Assembly: GCF_020623625.1 (NCBI RefSeq)
Contig: NC_060204.1
Location: 1,342,501-1,406,500 of the forward strand
Length of the DNA: 64,000 bases
Direction: 5' to 3'
DNA from: Saccharomycodes ludwigii
Lineage: Eukaryota > Ascomycota > Saccharomycetes > Saccharomycodales > Saccharomycodaceae
This document shows, in pieces, positions 1-9,284 of this stretch. The notes beneath the pieces are model-generated. The model was given only the letters and a program-made list of their open reading frames with translations, did not search any database and was not told the origin of the DNA. The stretch's first letter is position 1. Every line of letters starts with the position of its first letter. Both the position numbers and the translations under genes were made by a program.

Positions 1-2279
1 ATCAAAACTGTACGCCTTTGTGATGGACTCATAGCTTTGTATCTATCAGACTTAATATTTCCAAAAATTTCTGCTAAAAGTTTAAAGTAACTGTGTTCAG
101 CATCTTTAGCATTACCTTTTGTTATTAAATAATGGAATATGATATCCCATATTTGAAGCTTAAAAATAAACGGACATTTCTCAATAAAATTATAAAGAAC
201 TATTTCCTCAGAATTCAAATTTTCTTTGTTGCCGGTTGTATTCAAAATCTTTAGTAAAGAGTTCAACTTCTCAGCTCGATTTAGATTCTCTGGGTCGCGA
301 AATTTCTTGAGAATATTTATTTTAGATATCTCATTTTCAATATTAACGGTCGTTAAACTGGGTATGTACCTATAATTACAATTAGCCGATATTTCTTCAG
401 CTTTCAATTTTTTTTTTATGCTTTCCAAACTTTTAATCATCTGTATGTCGTTTGCTTGATCAAATGCCTGACAAAAGTATAACATTGCCCATTGATACCG
501 GGATATACTTGTATGTTGCCGTAAAAAATTGTCCCATCTCTCAATCTTATTCGAAATAAAAGTTAAGTTCTCTTCAAGTTCATTTTTCTTTTGGTCTGGA
601 TAGCTATTTTTTAACAATTCTTTTGTCATTCTACAAAACAAATTTACTAATATTTCAATTATAGAAACAGCAAACAAACAGTATTTATTGTCACAGTCGA
701 CAATAAGATCAAATAAATCTTCTTCCAAAAGCACAACAGAATATTCTACATATTCATACATATCAGCTGACCAAAGCGTGTCTGTTACAAGACACACAGA
801 ACCATGTTTGCTTAGTAATGTAAACAGTAGCTTTATTCTTAGCTGCTGAAAGTGCGGGTGACATTGGTTTACTTCAGAAATAAATTCATCTAAAAGTTGG
901 TCATGTAACACATTCATTGGCGCATTATTAACTTCATCACCAAAAGCACTTGTTCCTAAGATACACACGATTTCTTCAAGCTCATTCGAATTTTGTGTAT
1001 TGTATTCCGGAGAAGATTGTTTTAATATGTCCACATATTTATTCGACCAATTTGATAAACAATCGTAAAAATCTTTGATGGCCACTGCCATTTCTGATGT
1101 TGAGGGAACATTTTCTGACAAAAAAAGGTCCTCCTCAATACCATCAAAGCCCAAAGCTTTCAATGATTTATTAAATTCTGACAAAAATATACGATTCACA
1201 TTATTTTCTTTCTCAGAACTGTTGTTTCGTTCACGAACTCGTTTGCTAACCCTTTGAACTATTCTTTCTTCTGCAGACCTTTTGTTTGTGTTTTGAACAG
1301 AATACTCCTCTTTGTTTGTTACAGCAGATTTGCTATCCTCCTTTTTTACAAGTTCAGGCGTTTTTTGCTTCTTATTTTTGACCAAAATCTTTACTGACTC
1401 AATAGATTCGTCAACTTCAGAGTATGAATCATTTACTTTAGTTGGCATAATCGGTAGTTTATTATTTGGAGTCAAAGCTTTAAAACCAATAAAAAGTGAA
1501 TCCCATGAACTTTCTTCAACAATAATTTCGTAGATGGAAAGTTCCTTGATCATTTTATCATCTTGTGCTTTCATTTCGCTGATTTTTAGCAACAATGGAT
1601 TTATATTTTCATTAATTTTATAAGTTGAAGTGTTGTTTATGTTATTGTTGGTTTTGTTTTTTAGAAAAAGATTTTCCAAAAAAACGGAAAATACCTCATC
1701 CTTAGTCTCTTTTAAGATTTGCTGTTCTTTTGTAATAAATTTTTTCCATTGAGGCAACAATGTTCTTGAATTTGATATGAGGCTATCCCTTGTCAATTCG
1801 GTTTCTAGGATCCAACGTTGTAATTTTTTACTTTTAAAGGCTTGAAATAAATCTACCAATAGTTCGGTACATTGATAATCTGGAGTTCCATGTTGCAACG
1901 CCTCTAATAGATCAGTGATGCATTTTAAGATATCTTCTACAATATCTTCCGATTGCATGTTTTGGTAATTTTCAGTTAAACACTCATAGTATAAAAAACC
2001 TCTGTTTCTATAACATAGATATCTCAACTTGTCTAATGTCGATGAATTGTATAAATAGTAACCAAAATAATTTGGTTTTAAAATCTCCAATTGGAATAGA
2101 TCTTCAAAAGTAGCTTTAGCCTTTTGATACTCTTTATCTTTGTAGAAATTTAAAGCAGTGTCATAGATCCTAAAACCTTGCTCAACTTGAAGTTCTCTAG
2201 TATGTTCCTCTTGTTCTTGGACTGTATTATTTCCGGTACCAACCTCATCTTCTAAATTTAATGCCTTGAATAAAGACAT
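1..2279 (-). CDS. HIR3: HIR histone-regulation complex subunit Hir3 (N-terminal part; runs off the left edge)
   Basis: The minus strand is open from an ATG at 2279 to the left edge (about 759 codons), so the C-terminal half or more is missing. The predicted N-terminus (MSLFKALNLEDE) and the motif LRYLCYRNRG at about residues 80-95 match S. cerevisiae Hir3 (YJR140C), the CABIN1-like scaffold of the HIR H3-H4 chaperone complex. That complex represses histone genes and deposits histones independently of replication. A central hydrophilic, Lys/Asp/Ser-rich stretch lies at about 1200-1500, as in the yeast protein. The gene is divergent from IPA1, with a 219-bp shared promoter holding a T-tract and a short tandem repeat of 7 bases (aactttt, about 2388-2417). 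Synteny (HIR3 next to IPA1) independently supports the call. I read selected blocks of the frame, not every codon. Confidence 0.9.
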   Translation of the reverse strand, partial: MSLFKALNLEDEVGTGNNTVQEQEEHTRELQVEQGFRIYDTALNFYKDKEYQKAKATFEDLFQLEILKPNYFGYYLYNSSTLDKLRYLCYRNRGFLYYECLTENYQNMQSEDIVEDILKCITDLLEALQHGTPDYQCTELLVDLFQAFKSKKLQRWILETELTRDSLISNSRTLLPQWKKFITKEQQILKETKDEVFSVFLENLFLKNKTNNNINNTSTYKINENINPLLLKISEMKAQDDKMIKELSIYEIIVEESSWDSLFIGFKALTPNNKLPIMPTKVNDSYSEVDESIESVKILVKNKKQKTPELVKKEDSKSAVTNKEEYSVQNTNKRSAEERIVQRVSKRVRERNNSSEKENNVNRIFLSEFNKSLKALGFDGIEEDLFLSENVPSTSEMAVAIKDFYDCLSNWSNKYVDILKQSSPEYNTQNSNELEEIVCILGTSAFGDEVNNAPMNVLHDQLLDEFISEVNQCHPHFQQLRIKLLFTLLSKHGSVCLVTDTLWSADMYEYVEYSVVLLEEDLFDLIVDCDNKYCLFAVSIIEILVNLFCRMTKELLKNSYPDQKKNELEENLTFISNKIERWDNFLRQHTSISRYQWAMLYFCQAFDQANDIQMIKSLESIKKKLKAEEISANCNYRYIPSLTTVNIENEISKINILKKFRDPENLNRAEKLNSLLKILNTTGNKENLNSEEIVLYNFIEKCPFIFKLQIWDIIFHYLITKGNAKDAEHSYFKLLAEIFGNIKSDRYKAMSPSQRRTVL

Positions 2280-2498
2280 TTTGTTGTGCAACTGTGAGCT
2301 GTTTTAGTAGATTGTATTTTTGTAATTTATTATAGTTTTTTTTTTTTTTTTTTTTTTATTTTTTATTTTATTTTTTTTTTTTACTTTCAACTTTTAACTT
2401 TTAACTTTTAACTTTTAGACGCAGATATATATAGCAAAATAAGCGATCCATGGAATAAACACCAACCTTGTAAAAGTATCAACAACCTGCGGGCCACC

Positions 2499-3515
2499 AT
2501 GGCATATTTGGCTGAATACCTTCCTAGAATTGGAATTGTACAAATTTCTTTCACAGATAATTACGAACTTGATCATATAACTGAAAAACAAGTTTTAATG
2601 AAAAATGGCGAAACGTTTAATTTACCTCATCAAGTAATTTTGGATCCCGGCAATGATGCTACCTCCAAAAATGTAAAAAGCTTGGTGAATGAAAAGGTAA
2701 TTTCAATTAGATGTAAAGCTGTTGGAGGGGCAAGATTGAAAAGCTCTGCAAATCACTCGACTTTGTGTTTTTACGAAAAATGGAACAGTATAGAGTTGAA
2801 AAAGCTCCATGGCTTCTTTTTAGTTTGCAACAACTGTCAAGAAAAGGTATTAGATTCCATATATTATGACAAAATATATGATTTACCAAGCGAAAACTGG
2901 ACAGAATTGATGGATCTATGGCACTGTCACAAACCTGATGAGAATGTCAACTTTTTTTATCAATCTAGTATGAATAACTTAATACCTGCAAACAAAGAAC
3001 TTTTCATTGGTGAATCCTATTTTTTAATAAATAACTCAAATGCTTGTTTAATAAAAGGCAAACTTATAGAGTGCAAAAAATGTTTTTCGGAGTTAGGTAT
3101 GCTCAGTGCAAATGGTTATAAATTTAATAAATGGAACTTATGCCTAATTAATAATAGTACCGGTGAATTGTCGTATTTTAGACCTTATGAATTTGTAGTG
3201 CAGAATATAATGCAACATGTGAAATCCATGGGAGTTCGAAGATTTAAATTGATAACAAGAGACGGAAAAAGTATTTTTCTATGGTGTTTTGATATTGGTA
3301 CCACAGTTTTAATTAATAATGAAATCCTAATGGAAAACTGTATTAAGATTTTATACAAAGACGAAGATAGTAGTGAAAAACACGCAGAGGAAGAAATAAC
3401 GGTTCCAAAAGAGTGTTTTGACGATTTTATGTCGTATTTAATTCTAGTTAACTCGAAATTGCCCGATCCGTCTTTCTTGGGATGGAGACTTAGCTATATT
3501 AATTACATATCATGA
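2499..3515 (+). CDS. IPA1: Ipa1-type UBE3D/HECT_2 family protein (mRNA polyadenylation factor)
   Basis: A 338-residue protein, close in length to S. cerevisiae Ipa1 (YJR141W, about 347), which lies in the same place beside HIR3. The family (HECT_2/UBE3D) is described as E2-binding, HECT-like ubiquitin ligase-related proteins. In yeast Ipa1 is essential and needed for pre-mRNA 3' end processing. Paired cysteines are visible (VCNNCQEK near residue 110, IECKKC near 190, and WHCH between them), consistent with metal binding in this family. The ATG sits in GCCACCATGG, an unusually GC-rich start context for this AT-rich genome. The stop codon overlaps that of the convergent PPX1 within a shared 6-bp palindrome. 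Function is inferred from family and synteny. Confidence 0.85.
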   Translation: MAYLAEYLPRIGIVQISFTDNYELDHITEKQVLMKNGETFNLPHQVILDPGNDATSKNVKSLVNEKVISIRCKAVGGARLKSSANHSTLCFYEKWNSIELKKLHGFFLVCNNCQEKVLDSIYYDKIYDLPSENWTELMDLWHCHKPDENVNFFYQSSMNNLIPANKELFIGESYFLINNSNACLIKGKLIECKKCFSELGMLSANGYKFNKWNLCLINNSTGELSYFRPYEFVVQNIMQHVKSMGVRRFKLITRDGKSIFLWCFDIGTTVLINNEILMENCIKILYKDEDSSEKHAEEEITVPKECFDDFMSYLILVNSKLPDPSFLGWRLSYINYIS

Positions 3516-4649
3516 GCACAGCGCCTCTTCTATATATGGTGCTATTTGTTTTCTGCTAGCTTTGGTGTTTAATTGATTGAACAATCTTACATTCAAAACA
3601 GCTGGCACCACATTGCTTACTTTTCTTAATTCCAATTTGTCGGCAAGTTTGTCCTGAATCTGATCCAAAATTTCATTTTTTGATCCCATAATTAAGAATT
3701 CCCTCTCATATTGACCCTTTGAATTATTAAAACTGGTCAGAATAATAAAAACATCCAAATGTTTGCCAAATTCAGAACTGGTCTTTTGGAAATCTTCGAT
3801 CCCAAATTTAGTAAGCAACCATGGGACGGGCTTAACTATTGCTGCAATACCAACATTTAACAATACATTTTTGTTTTTATATTCAAAATTAAATTCTTTG
3901 TAGTCTTTTCTCACTATATCATATAATGATAAACCATCCAAATTATCTTTATTTTTTTTAATATCGGTATAGAACTGTTCAATGCCGTAGGTAGGGGGTA
4001 AAGTGGCTTTGTAGACTTTCAAAGCTTCAATATCTGGTGTCTCAACTTTAAACTTCATATTAGCTGTATCAATCAAGACAGCAGACAAGCATAATTCAGA
4101 AATTGGTTTTAAAGCATCAACATTACCCAACTGTTTGACCCAATAATTTGTGACTAAAGAAGAGCAAGAACCAGCAACTTGGATAATATCTGGCCCATTA
4201 AATTTCTTAATATTTTCCCGTGAAATCTTCATGTCTTCGTGGTGGTCTATAATACCAATAACGCTATCAATAATGTCGTTTGCCTGTCCTTGTGGTTTGT
4301 TGTGATCAACTAGAATTGCTTCAATATTCACCCCTTTAAAATGTGACTTTAACTGTTGGATATCTTCAATGAAAAACAAATCATTTTCACTGGCAATATT
4401 TTCAGTTTTATTTAAAACATAAATGATATCTTTTCTCAATTTTAAGTCTTGTTTTGGTATGTTGATAATAGGTATTATTGGGATTTGAGGATATTTAACA
4501 TAATTTAAGTAGGCATAAGCTAAAGATGAAACAACGGAATCCAAATCTGCACTTTGGTTACCACAAACAATAGTTAAGGAAGCCCCACTAAAGTCTCTTA
4601 AATAAGTGCCTCTTAGAAATTTCAAATAACCTATTAAACTTAGAGTCAT
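3510..4649 (-). CDS. PPX1: Exopolyphosphatase (DHH/DHHA2 phosphoesterase)
   Basis: A 379-residue protein, near the 397 of S. cerevisiae Ppx1 (YHR201C). It carries the metal-binding motifs of the DHH superfamily: NQSADLDSV at about residues 31-40, VDHN near 118, and IDHHEDM near 140. The C-terminal DHHA2 region follows. Ppx1 removes terminal phosphates processively from inorganic polyphosphate, mainly in cytosol and mitochondria, using Mn2+ or Mg2+. Its position between the IPA1 and YJR142W orthologs is informative: in S. cerevisiae PPX1 is on chromosome VIII and those two are on chromosome X. The reading frame is intact. Confidence 0.92.
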   Translation of the reverse strand: MTLSLIGYLKFLRGTYLRDFSGASLTIVCGNQSADLDSVVSSLAYAYLNYVKYPQIPIIPIINIPKQDLKLRKDIIYVLNKTENIASENDLFFIEDIQQLKSHFKGVNIEAILVDHNKPQGQANDIIDSVIGIIDHHEDMKISRENIKKFNGPDIIQVAGSCSSLVTNYWVKQLGNVDALKPISELCLSAVLIDTANMKFKVETPDIEALKVYKATLPPTYGIEQFYTDIKKNKDNLDGLSLYDIVRKDYKEFNFEYKNKNVLLNVGIAAIVKPVPWLLTKFGIEDFQKTSSEFGKHLDVFIILTSFNNSKGQYEREFLIMGSKNEILDQIQDKLADKLELRKVSNVVPAVLNVRLFNQLNTKASRKQIAPYIEEALCS

Positions 4650-5075
4650 ATTTATAAAATCTTACTGTTTAAGGTTTTATTTTTTATTAACAGATTAAGA
4701 ATGAGAAAGAATATTTTACTTGACTGATTAAGTAAATGAATAAATGAATGGAAAAAAGTGAATAAATAAACGAATGAATTAAAAAAAAAAGAGGAAAAGT
4801 AAATATTGAGATTACGTAGATAAGATCACATGACAATTAAATAGTGGTGTAAAAAGTCGTAGCAGTCACTTTTTTAAAAATTCTTGGAAATTTTATGAGG
4901 TTCTTTTCCATATTTTAAATACAAGAATTTAAAAGCTTATAAAAGGGAGAAAAGCTGACAAATTATCATTTTTTTTATTTTATTTTTATTTAATCCGAAG
5001 AAACTGTTAGTTCACTACTGACAACTTTTCAAATGTCTTTACTGAAAATAATATACCAGCCATTGTATAACAATA
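4650..5075. promoter_or_regulatory. Divergent promoter region PPX1 / YJR142W ortholog
   Basis: A 426-bp gene-free spacer between divergent starts. It contains a Cbf1/E-box-like octamer ATCACATG near 4824-4831, a consensus TATA box TATAAAAG at 4938-4945 (131-138 bp upstream of the rightward ATG), and imperfect aatg/aata tetranucleotide repeats around 4730-4780. The TATA box is a sequence match. Use of the other site is inference. Confidence 0.5.
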
Positions 5076-6104
5076 ATGAGTAAAGTAGAGAATAAAAATA
5101 ATCGACAAGTACTGGTCAGGACACCAGAAGATATTAAAGAAAACTTTACTTATTTGGATATAATCACTAGGGTTGATAACTTTCCTGTTGATTATTTTAA
5201 ATATACTTCCTTTAATAAACATGTTTATCAGTTAAAAGCACATGATGATACTTTTGAAATGGGGTTTGTTTTACACTTTGTGATCGAACTAATGCAAAAA
5301 GAATGCAGTACATTGTTTCATCAAACTTTCGAATTGAATGATTCATCAAGAGTCATTAAATTTAAAAGCCCAAGTTTTTCTGAAAGAAACAAATTGATAA
5401 TGGAAATTGGTATGGAATTAAGACGTAAAGACTCATTGAATTGTTTAAGGGGATGGAGAAATGAGTTATATGTCGTTTATGATACCAAAAAAAGTCCTTA
5501 TTTGTTAATCGAACGGGCCTTATCAGGTGTGTTCGGAGTTGTTACCTATGGAATTCATTGTAATGGCTATCTGCGTGATCCTGAGGCGGGTATAAAGTTT
5601 TGGATACCTAGAAGGTCAGCTAGTAAAGCAACTTGGCCCTTGATGTATGATAATATTGTAGCTGGGGGATTAGGTTATCCTTTTGGTATCATGGAAACTT
5701 TGTATAAAGAATGTGGCGAGGAGGCTAGCTTTTCAAAAGAGATTGTACAAAGTTATAGTAAATCAGTTGGGGTTGTGTCATATTTTGATTATGGCCAAAA
5801 TATATTAAAAGATAAATATGATTCAGAGGCATCTTTTATCACAGGTGAATTTGAGTATCTTTTTGATATGGAATTGCCGGCTTCTGTAATACCTAAACCT
5901 AATGATGAAGAGGTTGATAGCTTTGGATTATACACTTTGCAAGAGACCATTGATTTATTGAAAACCGGAAACTTTAAACCAAATTGTGCTTTGATAACGG
6001 TTGAATTTCTAATAAGACATGGTTATATTACTCCCGAAAACGAACCAAACTATGCAAAAATTGTTAACAAGATCCATAGAACCTTACCATTTCCAACTAA
6101 TTAA
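5076..6104 (+). CDS. YJR142W: DUF4743-Nudix protein, thiamine-pyrophosphokinase-related (YJR142W family)
   Basis: The 342-residue product has the same length as S. cerevisiae YJR142W and occupies its syntenic position before PMT4. The N-terminal part resembles DUF4743 and the C-terminal half is a Nudix fold. The region GGLGYPFG...KECGEEAS (about residues 203-225) is the Nudix box in the degenerate form typical of this family: the KECGEE core keeps the metal-binding glutamates, while the upstream Glu and the final Gly of the classical box are replaced. Relatives in plants and yeasts hydrolyse damaged forms of thiamine diphosphate (oxo- and oxy-thiamine derivatives), so a metabolite clean-up role is likely. 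No targeting signal is evident. The promoter has a TATA box about 135 bp upstream. Confidence 0.85.
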   Translation: MSKVENKNNRQVLVRTPEDIKENFTYLDIITRVDNFPVDYFKYTSFNKHVYQLKAHDDTFEMGFVLHFVIELMQKECSTLFHQTFELNDSSRVIKFKSPSFSERNKLIMEIGMELRRKDSLNCLRGWRNELYVVYDTKKSPYLLIERALSGVFGVVTYGIHCNGYLRDPEAGIKFWIPRRSASKATWPLMYDNIVAGGLGYPFGIMETLYKECGEEASFSKEIVQSYSKSVGVVSYFDYGQNILKDKYDSEASFITGEFEYLFDMELPASVIPKPNDEEVDSFGLYTLQETIDLLKTGNFKPNCALITVEFLIRHGYITPENEPNYAKIVNKIHRTLPFPTN

Positions 6105-6274
6105 ATGTATTTTTATTTTTTTTTTTTTTTTTTAAAAAAAAAGAAAAAAAAAAAAATTATTAATAATAAATAGTAATTTTGTACATAATAAACTAAGAAA
6201 AACAAATACAAATTGTATATTTTTTTTTTTTTTTCATTTTTCATTCTTTTTCCCACAAAAACATTCATCAGTCA

Positions 6275-8581
6275 TTATTTTGTGAAATGTAATTCAATGT
6301 TCAACCATTGTCTTGCCTTAGCTTCAGCTGGAGTTAAGCTAACATTACCATAAACTAAAGGTGAAAAATATATAAAAAAGGCAAATACAGCAAGTGCCAA
6401 AATCACAAAAACAAAAGTCAACTTTTTCACTTTGATTGCTGGGTGTTCTTCATATGGTACCTCTGGTAACTCTTCATCCTTTGAGCTATCTAAAGATTTA
6501 TTATTAGTGAAACCCCATTCAATTAAAGCAGCAGTAAACATAGCAGCAATCATATGTGCTGGTAAATAATGATGTAAAAACTTTTGACGACTCATCAAAA
6601 AAAATGGCAAAAAATGGCAGGACCAGCCAATGAATAAAAACATTAATGGACCATAAAGTCTAGCTCTTGGAATTTTGCCCAGAGTATAAACTGAACGGCG
6701 TCTGGTGAGGACATCTGCGAGAACAATACCACAGAACAAAGACAATGTAGCAATTTCGGCCCACCAGCCAATGATATTACCAATGAAGTAAATTTGTTTC
6801 CTTTCTTGATCTTTATTCCAGAATGAAACACCCGACAAAGAACCTGGCCATGATTGTGGATCAGAGGCAAATGGATGCTCTGAAGTTAAGTGGTTGTTAT
6901 GGTAGAACATTTTAGTTTGGGCTTCCCACCATTTACGGAAAAAGTTCATTGGCTTTATAGTCTTTTTAATCGAAACATCTCTTTCAGGTGGTATGTTGAT
7001 TATTTGATCAAAGAACCAAGTATTTTCAGGATCTGTGATTTTTTTATTTCCATTGACTTCCTGTTGGTCGAAACCCCAATCAGGTAATAAAACATCGTTA
7101 TGTGTCCATAAGGCAACGTTAGTGTCTACGTGAATAACTCTAAATCTTGATGCTTTTGTTCTGATAGGAGTACCTTCTTCATTTTTATTCAATGGTTCTA
7201 ACCGGAACAAAGTCTCTTGGAAATTCTCGCCATTAGCGCTTTCTGGAGGAACGGTGGTAATTTCCTCATTGGTAGGATACAATGGAGAAGCAACATCGTG
7301 TCCCAACAAATATGTGTTAGTGGCAATATGTCTTAGTCTAATTACATCGTTAAATGCAACTGGTTGACCCAGTTTAGCTGGTAGTTCCTTTGTTGGGACG
7401 ACCTCCCACTCATTGTTTACATCTTCAAAACTATAACCAGTAACTTGTTGACCTTGTGACGAGATACGACCATCCTCATAACGTAATGGGTAATTAGCTA
7501 AGTGGGAATGTAAAAACGCATCCGTACTTAAATGTTTAAGAGTAATGACATCAAAATAGTTCAAATCCCTTGAATCCCTTGCTAATGGAGATTCGCCTAG
7601 AGTTTCTTGGAATTCTGGGCTCATGAATTCATCACCTGGGCCGGATTTTGTTAATATTGAGAAATGAACATAAAACCAAAACAAGTAGATAATAAATGGA
7701 ACAACAATCAAAGCGTGTAGTCTAATCAAAAAGTGTTTTGAAAATTCCTTTAAAGTTAAACCAGCTTTAATATCAAACAACTGCCATAAATTAAAAACTA
7801 TAGCAATACCTATTGTGGCAAAGGTTAGAATACCGACGTATTTAGTGGAAGTAACAAATGATAAAGAAATACCGGTTAAATACAACCACAAGAACCAAGC
7901 TTTAGTGAAAGCTTCCCTTAGTTGTTCTTTGTAAAAACGAACAAAACAATAGATTGAACTTGCAATAGAAAAAATCAAAGTTGCATCTAATAAGATTAAT
8001 CTGGTTTCTGTAACATGAGCGTTATCCACAGCCACTAAAAATGCACCTAACGCGCATGTAATTGCTTTGAAATTCAATTCTTTCAAAGTGTTAAACATAA
8101 AGGTCACAGTTAAAGTACCCATAATAGCATTTAATGAACGGTAAGCAATATATGGAGCCGGATTGGTATCGTAACTCATACCAATTTCATCAAATTTGAA
8201 TTTTCCGTCATAACCCAAAATGTAACCTATAAAGGCAATTAACATCTTGGCAAATGGAGGATGTAAATCAAAAAAATAAGTTCTTTCCAAATAGTAGGAA
8301 GCAAATTTACCAAAATGAACTTCATCAAAGACAACTTCTTTGGGATAATTAATCAGGTAAAATCTTGCAATAAAGGCAATTAAGGTGACAATGCCACAAT
8401 AGAGGTTATAGGTCGATTGAGAATCAGGTGGTGATTGCAACAAATACTTGGTGGCTAAATAATCATAACTGCTTTTTTTCTTTATATATTTATTTTTAGA
8501 ATCATCGTCAATGTTTATTTGGTTATTTTGGACTGGTTTGGCCGATGGGATAGGGCTTTTTTTACGATGATTAAGACCCAT
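6275..8581 (-). CDS. PMT4: Protein O-mannosyltransferase Pmt4
   Basis: A 768-residue multi-pass ER protein with length and sequence matching S. cerevisiae Pmt4 (YJR143C). The PMT catalytic signature FDEVHFGKFASYY lies near residues 84-97 in the first luminal loop. A set of MIR repeats spans about residues 330-520 (motifs such as HSHLANYP, GRISSQGQQVTGY, RLRHIATNTYLL). Several hydrophobic segments follow to the C-terminus. Pmt4 transfers mannose from dolichol-phosphate-mannose to Ser/Thr of membrane-anchored secretory proteins. Its substrates in yeast include heavily Ser/Thr-rich GPI wall proteins, so the flocculin in this window is a plausible client (inference). It is convergent with the YJR142W ortholog across a T-rich spacer. 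Confidence 0.95.
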   Translation of the reverse strand: MGLNHRKKSPIPSAKPVQNNQINIDDDSKNKYIKKKSSYDYLATKYLLQSPPDSQSTYNLYCGIVTLIAFIARFYLINYPKEVVFDEVHFGKFASYYLERTYFFDLHPPFAKMLIAFIGYILGYDGKFKFDEIGMSYDTNPAPYIAYRSLNAIMGTLTVTFMFNTLKELNFKAITCALGAFLVAVDNAHVTETRLILLDATLIFSIASSIYCFVRFYKEQLREAFTKAWFLWLYLTGISLSFVTSTKYVGILTFATIGIAIVFNLWQLFDIKAGLTLKEFSKHFLIRLHALIVVPFIIYLFWFYVHFSILTKSGPGDEFMSPEFQETLGESPLARDSRDLNYFDVITLKHLSTDAFLHSHLANYPLRYEDGRISSQGQQVTGYSFEDVNNEWEVVPTKELPAKLGQPVAFNDVIRLRHIATNTYLLGHDVASPLYPTNEEITTVPPESANGENFQETLFRLEPLNKNEEGTPIRTKASRFRVIHVDTNVALWTHNDVLLPDWGFDQQEVNGNKKITDPENTWFFDQIINIPPERDVSIKKTIKPMNFFRKWWEAQTKMFYHNNHLTSEHPFASDPQSWPGSLSGVSFWNKDQERKQIYFIGNIIGWWAEIATLSLFCGIVLADVLTRRRSVYTLGKIPRARLYGPLMFLFIGWSCHFLPFFLMSRQKFLHHYLPAHMIAAMFTAALIEWGFTNNKSLDSSKDEELPEVPYEEHPAIKVKKLTFVFVILALAVFAFFIYFSPLVYGNVSLTPAEAKARQWLNIELHFTK

Positions 8582-9284
8582 TGTTTTTTATTTTGACAGC
8601 TGTATTTTCCCTTTTCGATGTATTTTAATAATGTAAATGGATAAGAAAGAAAATAAAATGAAATATTAAGAACATGTGTGTTATATATTAATATGACAAT
8701 TAAGTAGAAATGAGATGAACAAAAAAAAAAAAAAAAAAAGACAGAAAATGATTGTATATATATAATTGTCACAATTTATATGAAACTTTTGATATAAATG
8801 AAAAAAAAAAAAACAAGTGAATTATTAAATTTAACAGCTTGTCCATTAAAAAAAAAAAAAAATTAAATAAATAGAAAAAAAAAAAAAATAGAAAAAGGAA
8901 AAATTCAATTTCCAGAAATTCGGAAAAAATAATCTGTAACTGTCCGAAACAAAAAAATCTTACTCGGAAAAAATAGTGGTCGGAAGCAGTCCGGAAGCCC
9001 GATAATTAAAAAAAAAAATGTATTAAGCCATGAAACTGTTTGCTATTTTTATTTCTTTTTCTTTTTTTATTTTCCATAAAAAGAAAAAAAAAATTATTTT
9101 GACGAAACATTTTATACAAACAATCTGCAAATAATTAAAGTGGTCTTTTTCGATAGTACTAATAGATAACCAATTAAAAGAGATATTTTTTAAACTACAT
9201 ATACAATTCTATTTGTATTTGAAAGACATATATATATATATATATATATTTATCTAAGGTTCAACAAAAAGGAAAAAAAAAAAT
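8582..9284. promoter_or_regulatory. Divergent PMT4/MGM101 spacer with clustered CGGAA motifs
   Basis: A 703-bp gene-free spacer. Five CGGAA or TCCG-type motifs fall within about 80 bp (8921, 8943 in inverted sense, 8965, 8981 and 8992), including two near-identical TCGGAAAAAAT blocks 44 bp apart. The rest is poly(A/T), with an (AT)n run at about 9230-9250 just before MGM101. The cluster looks like a zinc-cluster factor binding array, but the factor is unknown. Confidence 0.35.

Noticed and set aside
8905-9000. Possible point centromere (TTTTTTCCGAA-like CDEIII on the minus strand)
   Set aside because: There is no RTCACRTG CDEI at the right distance, no long CDEII-like segment in order, and the motif is repeated several times. 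A promoter cluster is a better reading.
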